Made by a program: the position numbers and the translations under genes. This document shows, piece by piece, positions 21,808 through 34,700 of a DNA stretch of 64,000 nucleotides (positions are counted from its first letter, which is position 1; each line of letters starts with the position of its first letter). The notes beneath the pieces are model-generated. The model did no database searches. It saw nothing but the letters and a program-made list of their open reading frames with translations, and was not told the DNA's origin. The stretch is from Protostelium mycophagum (Eukaryota > Evosea > Variosea > Protosteliida > Protosteliaceae): assembly GCA_002081555.1 (NCBI GenBank), contig MZNV01000808.1, positions 1 through 64,000 on the forward strand. The letters are read 5' to 3'.

Positions 21808-23730
21808 ATGACTTTTCGATTTTTCACCCCATGGGATTTAAACCACTCCCGCCGCAACATGCCAGGCATCATCCAATACATCTTCGAACGAATCCCCATT
21901 TATAATCCAATCGCCGATCTCTCTAAGGCGTATAATGTTCCACTACCAACCTTCGCCGTTGCTCTGTGGATGTCTCTCATGCCACTCGCAGCCCTCGGTC
22001 AGGTGCGACTTGACATTTATCGTTGAGAGATCTGATATGTGCAGCTGTTAGTTTGGTTGAACCCTTTCTTCTGGCCATACTGGTTATGGATCAAGATCGA
22101 TAAAGCGCCCATTCAAGGAGGTCGCTTCTCTGATTGGTCCCGAAGAGTGAGTGTGATCTGAAAGAAATCAACCTCTAAAATGACACAGTGGTTATTGTGG
22201 AATTGGTTCAGAGACTATTTTCCAGTAGAGGTAACCTGTAGTATTCCCACTCTCTCTCATCCTCTTCAGTTGGTGAAAGAAGTAGACTTGCCGACAAACT
22301 CGAACTATCTAATGGCTGCTCATCCTCATGGCATTCTCCCACTTGGTGAGTATTATTTTTCCCGATTTTTGGGCACAGATCTCATCTCTCTAAACACAAT
22401 CGTAAGCTTTGTGCTACGGCATTGCCGTAGACTTAACTTTGGACGTACAGACAGCTGTGTACACGCGTTTAAACTCCGTCTGACCAACAAAGGGCTCTGG
22501 TGCAACTTCTCCACAGAAGCTACGGATGTCTCAAACGTGTTCAAAGGCGTGAAATTCAACCTCTGTACACTGGAATCCAACTTCCAGACTCCATTCCTAA
22601 GAGAGATCCTCTTAAATTTAGGTAACCTCATTCATTTATACTGCGCAATAGAGAGAGGTTGCGGTATAATTCAACTATTCCTCGGTTGTTAACGTGCATC
22701 TCAGCCTGCTCAGATAATTTTCTTTGAATATTCTATTTTACATTTGAAAATTTTAATGAGAATTGCAGAAAAACTTTGACATGCAAGTCAGAAATATATT
22801 TATAGATTGTACAATCTCATGATATCTACAACTCGTCAGAAGTACTTAAAGTTCCCAGGAATCCTCCCCGTTTCCGAGGAATCCATCAGATACGTACTTG
22901 AAAAGACCGGCATCAACTCTGAGGAGAAACGCGACAAGTGCGCCGCGGTTATCGATGTGGTCGGTGGTTCTGCAGAATCTTTAGACGTGCAGCCCGGCAA
23001 GGCCAGACTCACTCTGCAGAAGAGGACGGGGTTCCTGAGGATTGCTATTGAGACGGGGTCAGATTTGGTGCCTATCTTTACCTTTGGGGAGAATGAGGTG
23101 TTTTCCCAGGTGAGATAGTTGAAAATTCTGTCGAATTGATTTTTATGGCTGTGCTTTTTCCAAGTTATTTTGTAAACCTTTTGTAACCTTTTCGTGATTA
23201 GATAGCCATAAAGAGATTTACTATTTAATTACAAATAAAGTGGGCGCAAACGGTTTTCGCGATGGATGTCCATCCTCCATATTTGCACAACTCTAATACT
23301 GAATGCGGTCGGTCCGCTCACATGAATAGGTTGACAACCCAAGAGGGTCTTGGTTGCGGTTGACACAAGAGGTACTGAAGAAGATGTTGGGTATGAGCCC
23401 CACACTGTTCTGGGGTGTGTCTATTAAAGGTCCGGAGTGGGGATTCTTGCCCCGAAGAAGAAAGATCACCTCTGTCGTCGGACGTCCCATTCAGGTATGA
23501 CGAATCTGTACGTTATTGCGCCTATCTTTGGCCATATCGATATGTGTAGAGCCTGTAATGCTTATGTTGAGACTGTTAACATGAAATAGGTCCAAAAGAA
23601 GGACAAGGCTACTGATGAGGACATCGAGGCTCTCAGAGAAATCTACATCAAAGAACTGAAAGCTTTATACGACAGACACAAAGATACCTACGCTCCTGAC
23701 CGTAAAGAGGACCTCGAGATCGTTGCATAA
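21808..23730 (+). CDS. Diacylglycerol acyltransferase family (DGAT2/MGAT)
   Basis: About eight exons. Hallmarks of the DGAT2 family: the catalytic AAHPHGILPLG motif (near 22315-22345), WCNFSTEATDVSNVF, VVGGSAESL, the block RTGFLRIAIETGSDLVPIF with FGENEVF, and WGFLPRRRKITSVVGRPI near the end. N-terminal hydrophobic segments (ALWMSLMPLAALG and FFWPYWLW) should anchor it in the ER membrane, where the family makes triacylglycerol or related esters. The exon after HPHG begins at the AG before GGCTCTGGTGC; the intron before it contains a perfect inverted repeat CTACGGCATTGCCGTAG (22414). The stop TAA is at 23730. Substrate preference cannot be told from sequence. Confidence 0.85.
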
Positions 23731-23895
23731 AGACAATATATTTAGAGGTCAACTGAAAGTTCGAAAGTGTCACTGGAGATTCCGCTGGAAGAAAAATTTT
23801 CAAGTTGAAAATAGCTGAGTCGATGCATTCCTTATTAGAAACGAGCGGGAGCCACACGACGGGTGACTCGACAAGTATTATAATAGAATATAGAT

Positions 23896-24855
23896 ATGGC
23901 GTCTGGAGGTGCCTCAAGAAATGCTGGATATGACTTTCTCATTAAACTCCTCTTAATTGGAGACAGTGGTGAGTGACATGAAGAGCGCTCACTTTTACCC
24001 AAGATCACTGTTGATTTACCTCCATTCTTATTGGATCTTCAGGTGTTGGAAAAAGTTGCCTTCTACTTCGTTTTTCTGATGATTCATTCACCCCCAGTTT
24101 TATTACCACCATTGGGTAAGTAAATAAGTCGATTGAAGTCTCCATATTTGGTCCTGCGCGCTTATTAATTTCGCTGCAGAATCGATTTCAAGATTCGAAC
24201 AATCGATCTGGAAGGAAAGAAGATCAAGTTACAGATTTGGGATACAGCCGGTGAGTCTCTCTCTTTGTTCAGTCTCCAAAATCACGTCCGTAAAATGATG
24301 GTTTTGTCTCTGATCGAGTCTACAGGCCAAGAGCGATTCCGCACCATCACAACTGGTAAGAAGTTCTTTCATTTTTGCAGCACTCACAAAGACTCTTATT
24401 TTTCACAATGACCCCTCTCTAAACATGTATTTTAGCCTACTACAGAGGTGCTATGGGTATTCTTCTGGTATATGACGTTACCGATGATAAATCTTTTGCC
24501 AACATGGGCAACTGGATCCGCAACATTGAGCAACACGCTTCAGAGAACGTTAACAAGATCCTCATTGGCAACAAATGCGACCTCGTAGACAAGAAGGTCC
24601 GCTCATACGTCTCCCTTCCAGTCTCACATTTTCCAGGTGATAGACACTGCGCGTGGAAAAGCTATGGCAGATGAGTATGGAATTCGATTCTTGGAAACGA
24701 GCGCGAAGAATTCCATCAATGTAGAAGAAGCCTTCATCTCTTTGGCCAAAGAGATCCTCAATCGGTTGATCATAACACCCAACAATGGAGGATCCAATGG
24801 GATCCCAGTCTTGCCCGGACCACCAGGAGAAGTTAGAAAGGGTTGCTGCCAGTAA
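23896..24855 (+). CDS. Rab GTPase, Rab8/Rab1 type
   Basis: Six exons. All G boxes are intact: [17 protein letters not shown] (P loop), [20 protein letters not shown] (switch I), [14 protein letters not shown] (switch II), GNKCDL and ETSAK. The C-terminus ends KGCCQ, with a pair of cysteines for geranylgeranylation. The sequence is closest, by recall, to Rab8/Sec4, which control secretory and ciliary vesicle traffic. It lies just upstream of a RUN-domain gene; RUN proteins are often small-GTPase effectors, but that link is only inference. Confidence 0.92.
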
Positions 24856-25253
24856 ATGTACAGAGGCTAGAATAAACAGTCAAAAGAATTTGTATTCTTT
24901 AAGATGTGACGCCATATTTTTCATTAGGAACTCTGCCGATCCCAAGATGATGCGAAGACAATGCAATGTTTTCGTCACTATCCTGTTGCACATGACTGTT
25001 TAAATTCGTTCAAGAGCAGGTCAAACAGTACCAAGAAGAGTCGGTTTTTGGTCTTGCGATTTGTGCAGCACAAAGTGGATGCTCGGACATTTTAGTGCAG
25101 ATCTATTCTGTACTAAATCCAAAAGAAAATGCTCGATAGAACAAGGGTTGCATGAGAGAAGGACCCATGCACACCCTGGGTGTACAGGTTTGTAGATGGT
25201 TGCCAAAAGAAATTCTTTTTCCATTTTTCGTTCTCTTGCGAAGGAAAAACCCG
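24856..25253. other. Intergenic region after the Rab gene
   Basis: About 400 bp without a supported gene. Some short open stretches occur (for example from 25153), possibly 5' exons of the RUN gene that I could not place. Confidence 0.35.
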
Positions 25254-27220
25254 ATGTCATCGCCAGGTAACATCATCTTGCCTCTAAAGACAGCTGAATA
25301 TCATTTCAGAACCAGAAAAAACATCAAACACAACGGCAGTGGTAGAGGAGGTTTCCAAAGTGAGATTAAGAATCATGCCGTCCCTTCACTGACAAAGATG
25401 AGGTACTCACAGACCTATCATCACCGCCTGAGAATGCCGAACCCGATCATCATGAACGAAACACCAACCGACTTCTTTATCTTCTCGAAAAGATCTTAGA
25501 ACAAGGGCTCAATGGCAAGTGTCAGATCGCCGTCTTATTCTCATCTTGGCGCAGATAATGTATCTATATTCTCCTTGGCTCACCCTTGGAATTGGTTAGA
25601 ACAACTAGATCAATGTCTTCCGGGTAATGAGGTGATTGCCTGATGACGTTATGATTGGATTCAAGCTGATGGAAGCCAAGGTGAAAGAGTTTATTTCATT
25701 TGTCCGCACAACGGCCTCTTCACCAATCGGCAGAACGAGAGTTTTTCTCCGCTACAAACTCAATCAAGGTACAATTAATTTTGGGATTAGCTGTTCGTTT
25801 GTGTTGTCGCTTTAATCACAATGGAATTTCAAATTGACGATACCATTCATTTGTATTGGCGCTCAAGATCATCAATTCAAGTTCATTCATGTTTTTCCAT
25901 CTTGAACATCATCAGGATCATTATCTGAAGATCTGAGTGCATTGATATGGAATCGAGGCCTCACCGAGAAATATTACGCCGATCATGCCATCGTTCGGCA
26001 GGAGGAGAGCTCAAATAAGTTCTTAGATCAGATGGAGAGGACGAAGGACATCAAGTTCCAGACAGATTATTTGGATAAGACATTAGACTCACCCGATTAC
26101 TGGCAGAAAGTTATAGAGGCTAGGTGTTTATTTTTTGTTTATTTCTTCTTGAAGGAAATCTTTATTTCCAAATTGAGATTTTTTTTCCAAATTGAAATTT
26201 TTTGGTTGGAAGTAACAAAAAATATAAAATTCTTTTTGAAAAATAAAGATTATACGTGAATTACTGAAACAAAGATGATTGCCACAAAAAAGCAGAGAGT
26301 CGATACAATGCGATGTTCTTGGTGGCTATTGCGGCTTTGCCGCACGGAGGAACCCATGTCTAAAGATTTTTTAGATTCGCAACAAAGACATTAAAACAGT
26401 GAGAAAACAATTCTTCACTCTTAAAGATCTGCAGAAAAAGAGGTGAAACCGTTTCACAGATGAAGGACGGTGTGCCGGTGTTCAACAGCGACACTCTAAA
26501 GCAGCTCTCCTCACTCTCTCCCAAGCAACTCACAGAAAAGCTGAGAAATATGGCTCCAAGACCCGGCCGCAGGACGCTCTCCGTGGACGATACCGTGCAG
26601 GTCGCGTTAAAATCACGAGGTGTCGCGGTAGCTGACGGACGTAGGTTTTATTTCAAAGATTAGACCAGCAGACTTCAGAATTGGAAAAATATAAAGCAGA
26701 CTACAACGAGGCAAAAGTGAGATTTTTTGGTTGTTTTTGTGCTGATGGTGACAGCGACAACTGACCGAATCACAAAAAGTGACTCGAAGTCTGGAGGAAG
26801 AGAACCGAATGTTGAAGAGCAAGCTCGACGACATCAAGTTAGTGATGTTTCATCATCATCATCTTTTTGTGGAAAGCCACAGAGAGGATTTATTTTTATC
26901 TGAAGCTGACGTCCACAGTCTTGAACTAAACGTGTATAAAACTAACTTGGCAACACCAACGCCACAGTCACCAATGGTCCCTCTCTTGTTGAGGAAGTCC
27001 GCTGACCACCTCACCGCAGCACAGTTGGAAGAGTTGAGTCAACAGGAAGTGGAGGTGATCATCATCCTCTTTACTTCTTGATCATGACGTGATGCAGATG
27101 TTGCGGATCAATGAGCAGATGGTCGAGAAATTATCAAAGGCATCTGATTACATCAAACATCTAAAGGAGAATGATGCACACATGAGAGATAAGATATTGA
27201 AGGCCTGTTCTCATGAATAA
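25254..27220 (+). CDS. RUN-domain and coiled-coil protein
   Basis: Multi-exon gene. A RUN domain spans roughly 25390-26130: LLYLLEKILEQGLNG, then FKLMEAKVKEFISFVRTTAS with PIGRTRVFLRYKLNQ, SEDLSALIWNRGLTEKYYAD, and FQTDYLDKTLDSPDYWQK. Long coiled-coil stretches follow (EKYKADYNEAK; SLEEENRMLKSKLDDIK; EQMVEKLSKASDYIKHLKEN). The layout resembles RUFY-type effectors of Rab/Rap GTPases on endosomes. No FYVE finger is visible. The stop TAA is at 27218 with AATAAA overlapping it. The first exon and the junction near 25370 are uncertain because the frame could not be fixed by eye. The intron near 26140-26420 contains the hairpin GCGGCTTTGCCGC (26331). Confidence 0.7.
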
Positions 27221-27442
27221 AGTAAATTTAATTCTGTCACATATATTGGCGTTGTAGAAGTCCAACTTGGACAATTCGGAATTTCCAGCTATCAAAAACG
27301 GAAAATTTTCCGGAAGTGAGAAAAATTCCAAAATTTCAGGGCACGACAACTCCTTAGGATATCTTATTCTCAGATTTTCATCCATCTTCAAAAGACCACG
27401 AACCTGCCCTCGTGATCCTGCAAGCTATTATTTTTAATCAGA

Positions 27443-28114
27443 ATGGTGAGTCACCTACATTTGGTTTTGCAAGATCCTGATGACCTACAGAGCGACTCTA
27501 ACTCTAAGATCTTCCCTCTTGCCGACGGTGCCCTCGCCAACCAACTTCTTGATTTAGTTCAACAGGCTAACAACTACAAGCAACTCAAGAAGGGAGCTAA
27601 CGAGGGTCAGTATCAGGATTAATTTTTCATTTTTCTGATTGATTTAGCCACCAAAGCTCTTAACCGTGCTATTGCCGAGTTCATTGTTCTCGCTGGTGAT
27701 GCCAGTCCCATTGAGATCCTCCTTCACCTTCCTCTTCTCTGCGAAGACAAGGTTCGTAACACCTCACATTAGAAGTCTGTTGTATTTGCATTGCCGGTAA
27801 TGTTAATGCGGCTTTGCCGAATGGTTTCTGTAGAAACATTTGCCAGAATCGTGGAAAAGCTCAGTTTTGTTGTTTTTCCAATGATAACTGGCGTGTCATT
27901 CCTCTTGTGATCTTACAGCTGGAGAAAGACTGTTCTTTATTGATATTTTTAGAACGTCCCTTACGTGTTCGTTCCTTCAAAGATGGCCCTTGGACGTGCC
28001 ACCGGTGTCTCCCGCTCTGTCATCGCCGTCGCTGTGACAAGAAACGAGGGATCTCAACTCAAGACACAGATCCAAAACATGAAGGACGCCATCGAGAAGC
28101 TTCTCATCAACTGA
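27443..28114 (+). CDS. SNU13: SNU13/15.5K, L7Ae-family k-turn RNA-binding protein
   Basis: Short highly conserved protein of about 126 residues: [94 protein letters not shown]. It binds k-turns in U4 snRNA and box C/D snoRNAs. The first coding exon seems to be just the ATG (27443-27445), directly followed by the donor GTGAGT; the next exon opens SDSNSKIF. The third intron (from about 27751) is about 200 nt and contains GCGGCTTTGCCGA. Stop TGA at 28112. SART1 in this window belongs to the same tri-snRNP. Confidence 0.92.
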
Positions 28115-28274
28115 GGAAGACAATAGACTTGCGTTGAAGGGCTAAGAGTGTGAATCTTTTTTCATGAATCATGATCTCCTTGGATCGTCTTAAAGCTTTA
28201 TCTTCTTTCCAGCTCGTCGCGGCGTGCCGTTGCTTTGTGTGGTGTGAGTGAGATCTTTACAAGTGTTGTGTGTT

Positions 28275-29924
28275 CTAGTCTTCTTCAGAGTCTTCTTGGT
28301 CATCAGAATTGTCAGAGTCTTCTCCTCCATCTTCGTACTGATTCATGTCAATTGCAAATACAATTTCCAGGTTGATGAAAGACTTGTAATTTTTTGAAGG
28401 TGTTTTAGGGCAGGGTTCTTGCAGATATCATTGTAGCAGCTGCAGCACAAAATGGACATTCTATTTTGGGCTTTGTGTTTCATGTGATGCATTCTGTGGT
28501 CTTTGCAACAAAACTATTTTTTGAGGTAATCTACTGCCGACATATCAAGCTTTGCATCAATTTGCCCAAAACATCTTCTTATACGAAAGTTGTAGCTCAC
28601 CTCTTCTGCATCTTCTTCTCCTTCTTCCTCTTGTGCTTCGACGGCTTGTTTTGCCTCAGCTTCTTTCTGCTGCTGCTCCAATACGGCCAACATCTCTGCC
28701 TCCTCAGCCTTTCTGATCGCTTCTTCTTCCCTTGCTATTTCGTGTCAAACTCTCAATATTGACGTGATGAGAATGTCTTTGGTTAGCTCTGCCACTACAG
28801 CAAAATATGGACTCGGAAAAATGCGATGAAATGCAAAAAGAGCAGGTTTCAAGGTACTAAAAATAGAACTACAGTACAAACCTTTTTCATGTTGTTGTTT
28901 GGCCTTTTGTAACGCTGATATCAAAATATCGTCTAAGAGTGCTCGTGATAGTTCTGCATTACTCTCCACTGTGCCCATTTGTGTCATTAACCAAGGCAAG
29001 AAAATAGAAGTGACCTGTGATCATCACCAAATGCAAAATTCGAACACACACCTCTTCCAGCCTGATCTCTGTTATGCTCTTCTGTGGTGGCGGTGACAGT
29101 GACCGCTTTGGCCTTGGTTTCTGTTGTCTCTTTCGCTCTTCTTTTTTGAGACGTTCTTCCTCTTGCACTAACCTCTGCAACCGTTCCTCTTCCTTTTTGG
29201 CTTCTTCCGTCTCTTCTCGCAGTGTGTCTGCGAGATCGCCATGCCTCTTGGTGTTTTGTGAATCATAATGTTCTTTGATCTGTCGTTGTTCCTCTTCATC
29301 TTTGACTTCTAAAATACTCTGTTCTAAAACTTTGGCTAATAGTGCACACAGCAAGGGCTCAACCTTCGACAGTCACGTCAAACAAAATTAATGTACGTCA
29401 CCTCTGCCTCAAAATCAAACAGATCGTTCTCCCACACTTGTGTTGCTTTTTCAACACCTTTCTCCCTTGGAATATGTACTGGTGCTGTTGGTCTGGGATG
29501 ACTTGGATGGGTGTCCACGTCTTTTTCGATTAGCCTGCCCGTGATCTCTTGCAGATAATCTTCGGTTTCCTCTTCTTGGTAATTCTGTTGACTTCTTAAT
29601 TCAGCAAGCTCTCGCAGCCGATCTCGCTCTTTTCGCCGTAGTTCGTTTCTTTCCAGCTTTTCGATTTCTTCTTGTTCTTTTTGGAGGCTCAATAATGGTG
29701 GAGGTGGTGCTGGCTCATGATTAGGAGCAGTTCGTTATCACATGCATACATGTGACTGTCGTTCCTCTTTTCACTCTTGGATCTGTCATGATGTGATACA
29801 TTGTTTGAGATAACATCTGTTCATAAGCTTCATTCGGATCTCTGAACTTCCTCCTGTTCAGAGCTCTAGGTGGGGAATTGAACGCATAGCTGTGTCCATT
29901 CGAGTCTGTCTTAGCCCTCGACAT
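28275..29924 (-). CDS. RSP3: Radial spoke protein 3 (axonemal AKAP)
   Basis: Five or more exons. Family hallmarks: GHSYAFNSPPRALNRRK, YHIMTDPRVKRGTT, YLQEITGRLIEKDVDTHPSH and VEKATQVWENDLFDFEAEV, then LLAKVLEQSILEVKDEEE and long Glu/Arg coiled coils. The C-terminus is very acidic (EDSDNSDDQEDSEED; stop TAG at 28275). RSP3 anchors the radial spoke to outer doublet microtubules and binds PKA regulatory subunits, so the organism should build a motile cilium. Start chosen at the ATG of MSRAKTDSNGH (29924); the frame is open a little further upstream without another ATG. It is head to head with the BRE gene, 130 bp between starts. Confidence 0.85.
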
Positions 29925-30054
29925 GGGAGGACGATTGTGACGGTCGGCGTCCGCAATCTCGGCCAAAAATAACTTTTCAACTTGAAACTAAGTCCTGACA
30001 CAAATTTGTCACTTGCCACGTGACCAGAAGACCAAACAGAAAAGATCATTCGAA

Positions 30055-31728
30055 ATGAAGTACACATATGAGGAGGCCATTAGAGACTATCCGCACTTGA
30101 ACATAAAAATCATTCCAAATGGGCCTCAAGGATCATTTATAATTCTTCCCTATGCCGGCAACGTCCTCACGTGTGAGTTCGACATTCAGATGAAGCTCAC
30201 ATGATCAGGGGATCTGTTAAAAGCAAATACGTCTGTTGGCAAGCGTTGCCCATTTGACTTTATTTTTGGTGAGGGGGATGAGATGTTCGCCCAAACAAAT
30301 CCCAAATTAGACATTGATCGCTTGTGGAAAGAAGATTCACCTGCATCAATAATCGAAATACTCACAGAACTTCTGGAAACTTACAGGGTGAAACATAATC
30401 ATCATAAATTTAATGTTTATCAACAGCAGCTGTACCAACTCGAAAAAATTCAAGAAATAACTGACGACAAAATGAAAAGTCACTTGATCGAGTTGAGCAG
30501 CTCAGAGGTGAGATGTCGCTTAATCTTTTGGTATTAATGAGAACAGGGAGCTGAAGTGTTGATCATTTCTGAAATGAAAGCTCAAATCTCCGTTCCTTTA
30601 GACATTGATGCCAATCAGATTGAAACATTTTCTGAATTGAAGGCCGATGCAAGGTATGAGAAGATGTTATTGGCCAAAACCTGATCAGGACAGATATGCA
30701 AGTCCAAAACAACAATATACCAAAATCAGAGTTGTTCTTTCATTTAAGAGGTTTAAAGACCCAAAGTTGGTATGCGTCTGTCTGTACATTTTAATGTTAA
30801 TTAAATATTTTCTTCAAATATATCGTGCTCAATGGTGAATTATCGCACCAACTTTGCCTGAGAAAACGGATGATCATGCAAATAGTTAAAAATAGAACTA
30901 CCACACAGATTTGATATACTAGAGGATTTCACAAAGGTACTTTTTCTTGGCGATTTAAACTGCACGATATAATGTTTCGCACGTATCACGCTGATGAGGA
31001 CAGAATATGCCAGTGTGGACAGATGACTGCCAGAAGTACATCTCAGACATCACAACACGCTTAAAGCAGATGTTGAAAAGAAGGCAGCAGAGGTATGATA
31101 TGATACAATCCCTACTCAAGAATTTCAAATGGTAAGCATCTCTCTGTTCTGCAACACTCCTAATGAGATGGTATGTCACGGTAATCACCGTAATACATGA
31201 GAACATTGAGTGAGAAGATGTGAAATATTAGTGACATCATCACAGTGTTTTAGAGGTGGACATACTGTGCAATGAGAAGGCCACTTTTGGATTCAACAGA
31301 AAAGATGCTCCAGACAGTGCCTCCCTCCTTCTCATTGGTAGGTCCCTTTATACATCATGGATATTCATCACTTTAGTATCATTGGTCGACTTTCCTGCAA
31401 CACAGCCTGTGCTCACAATCGCCAACTTGAGCAACAAAAAGGGAAGATTTACCAAAGTGAGTTTTCCATCAAACATCATCATTAATGTTGGCAGATCACA
31501 TTCAAAGATGAATATCCATACAGCCCGAGATGGAGTCCAACAGAACTGGCGAATAGGATGTACGATTGGGTATTAACGGGTGCTAAAATACAAGACATCT
31601 TCTACATTCTCCTCTTGCAAGTCTATTTATCTCCCAGAAGGAAAGCATTTGCAGGCATATTCGTGGGCTTTCTGGTCCATTCTTGCCTCACTTGTAATGA
31701 CTCTTTGAAGGCAGCATCCACGTTCTAA
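30055..31728 (+). CDS. BRE/BABAM2-like (BRCC45) UEV-domain protein
   Basis: Multi-exon gene. Recognised by the BRE pattern: FIILPYAGNVLTWDLL (junction near 30173/30216), CPFDFIFGEGDEMF, then W-x5-SIIEILTELLETY, and a C-terminal UEV-like block QPVLTIANLSNKKG with DEYPYSPRWSPTELANRM. BRE is a scaffold of the BRCA1-A and BRISC deubiquitinase complexes (K63-linked ubiquitin) in DNA repair and signalling. The last exon reads open to TAA at 31726 and overlaps the coding end of the convergent TBC gene; a hidden intron could shorten it. Start ATG 30055 was chosen because upstream open sequence lacks an ATG. Confidence 0.75.
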
Positions 31729-34700
31729 TCATCATTCAATCATCATGTTCAAATCACAAAAAAGATGACTTACTGTGTTCTCTTTAAACTGGAGGTATAA
31801 TTGCTCAGCATGAGCCAGAGTATCCTCTAAATGGATCGTGTTATTTCGGTCGTTGATGTACTGTTCATTTTCAGAATCGAATGCAGAAACGCGATGAGAC
31901 TACCTTGACCATGTCATCGAAATTCATGGATTCCTTCATGATATCTTCCTTGCATGTGAGCAATACAGATATTGCGATAAAGAGGTGGAAGTTGGGTGTC
32001 AGATGATTGGACCACATCACCTTGTTCCTCATTAGACTTATTTAAGAACGTATTTTATATATATTTTGATTTACATATAGGATCATGTGTAAGACATCGT
32101 GACATAAAGAATACGACATCATACCTCCCAAAGTCGTAATATCTGCTCAAAAGAAAATTCTCGCTTAAAATGGATCAATATCCACCTGAAGCAAAAGAAC
32201 ATGTTCAAGCAGTCTTTCTTAGGTATAAAGTCAAGGCCAATCTACACAGTTGTAGATGCATAAAAATCCATAGAAAGCGCAAGGATATCTAAGAAGTCGT
32301 GGAGTTCGGTGTCGAGTGACTGCAGAACTCTTGATAATTGTAATAGTTGTGTGTGCATGCCGTTCTGGTCTCTGTGGAAATTGCTCTCAAAGGACTGCAT
32401 CAAGCCGTGGAAGCACCAGAAGGCGGTGGCTGAGATATTCAAAATTTGAAAACAAAAAGAGGCGGGAAATCACCTTCGTCTTCTGTCACGTACAATATGG
32501 GGCTAAGTAATTCGTTCATTCCTTGTACATACCCTGAATATTCTCAGAATCTTCGTCGCGTTGTAGATGTGATGTGAAAGAATGTACAAAGTGCCTTTAT
32601 TTATATAAATCACACAAGGAAATATCAATTGCGAATTTGCACAAAAAATGAAATAAAAGTCTCACCCAGATCATAATTCAGGAAGCAGTAAGTCAATAAT
32701 ATATCATGAAGGCTCTTCAGATGGCTCGTCTCTGCTTCATAGAAGGTTATGTGCCTGTCTGTTCTCAATACGTCCTTCTCTATACACCATCAGTTCCATT
32801 GAGAAGAGAAAGACGCACCAATCGCGTGAGCTTTTCGCTCCAATTTTGTGAATTTACACTGAGGATCGCGGTAGAACATCTGCCATACCCCCTTCCACTT
32901 GAGATATTCAGCGCTGTAGATGGTCAGTTCTCATTACAATGAAATGGGGTGTCGACGTGTACAAAAACTCACTTCTTTTCCTCGTCGATTTTGTGTCTCT
33001 CTTCAGTGGTGCTATTAAAAGGATAATATCTCAATAAATATTTCCATACTTCTTTTCTGACTTCTGGCTCCACACCCTGTACACGTCACACATTTCTCAT
33101 CACAATGAAACCCACCCCCGAGTGTATTTTGGCACGGACGAGAGCTTCGTCTACAACTCTTCCTTGGTCGTCATGGAAATTCTTCCATTCTACAGAATTG
33201 AGGGGGTTAGTTCTGTAGACATGTGGGAGGGGGGGAGGGCTAAGAGGTGCTTTTACTTCTTTCACTTCTTCTTTTATCATCTCAAAACCTCCCTCGTTAA
33301 GGCCGCTGTTGTTGAGCTCTGGATTAGTTCTAGCAAATTTAGTCTATCAATATCTCTGTTGTAGTTGTAGTGCATCGCGGCTCTGCCGCAGATATTATGC
33401 CTATGGCGAATTCGTATCATGCAAAGACTCTGGTCCGTTGTAAATGCCACAGCATATTTCGTATCGGGCGAAGCTTTGCCCGACATTTTATGTCCAATTT
33501 GTACTCATTATCCCGAGAATTTTCATAGAACCGGTTCGATTTTCAACTTGAAAACTCACACGCTGTTGCTACGCGACGCGCGGGGTACGGGTGCATCGCT
33601 GTTCTTTCTGGAGCCAATATTTGGATTTGATACTGATGCTCCAATAGTCGCTGCCTTCTTATTGTTTTCTCCACCTGAGTAAATAAATGACAATTTCAAA
33701 AAATGGATGCGGTAGTTAGCGTGTTTAAGCTCGGTACATGATGAGGTCGGAAAAATGGAGGTGAAGATCTACCTATCAACTTGTCCATTTCTTTGCCAGC
33801 GTTTCGGGCAAAAGCCGTCACCCTGGAGAAACCTTCCAACAAGTTGAACCCAAAACTCTCTTCCTATAAATAAATCAGAAAATTATTTTAAATAAAAGGT
33901 CTAAAAAATCTCGATGAAATGAAGAACGAAATTTCACCTTTGGAGGGGGTCGAATTGGTCTTTCTATAGCTGTGCCTTCAGGTATGGTCATCTGTATCGC
34001 TGCAGGCGAATTATTCCTGGGATCTAAGTTTGGAGAATAGGCATAGCTCTTTTCAAGGGACTCCAGCGAGCTTCTCAATTTATCATGCGAAGCAGGATCA
34101 CCTGTATTTTCTCAGAATCTTCAGAACGAAATTTCGGTGAAAAGAAGTTGAAATATCTGGGAAACGTACTGGAATATTCACTGAGAAAGAAGAGGTTTGG
34201 CTCCTCGTCTGATCTTGTGATCGTCGCGAATAATCTTAATGCACCAAGGAACTCTCTCACTCCTGTCCAAAGTGAATAAAATGTGATGAAATAATACCTC
34301 TGGGACAGAATTTAAAATCATCTGGAGATGTCACAAGTGAAAATGGTATTTACCTCCAGAATGGAAGAACATGGGAGGAAAAGCGAGCCCATTCTTAGAG
34401 ATGAGTATCATGTGGCTGACACCAATGGTAGGAATGAACCTCTTAAGTGAACGCAGTTCAGACACAGCTACTCTCATGGCGTATGCTTGGCTCATGGCAT
34501 TTATTGCCGGATCTGAAGACGTGATGAGCTCACTAATCTTCATTCGATATCTCCCACCTTTAATTCGTGGCTGCCATGTTAAAAAGATATGAGATCCCTG
34601 AAGATGAATTCATCAATTTATAGCCAAATAAATTAATCTTTACCTGCTTAATGATGTTCAGAGCTCCACAGATCGCTTGTTCTTTGGAAGGATATATGAA

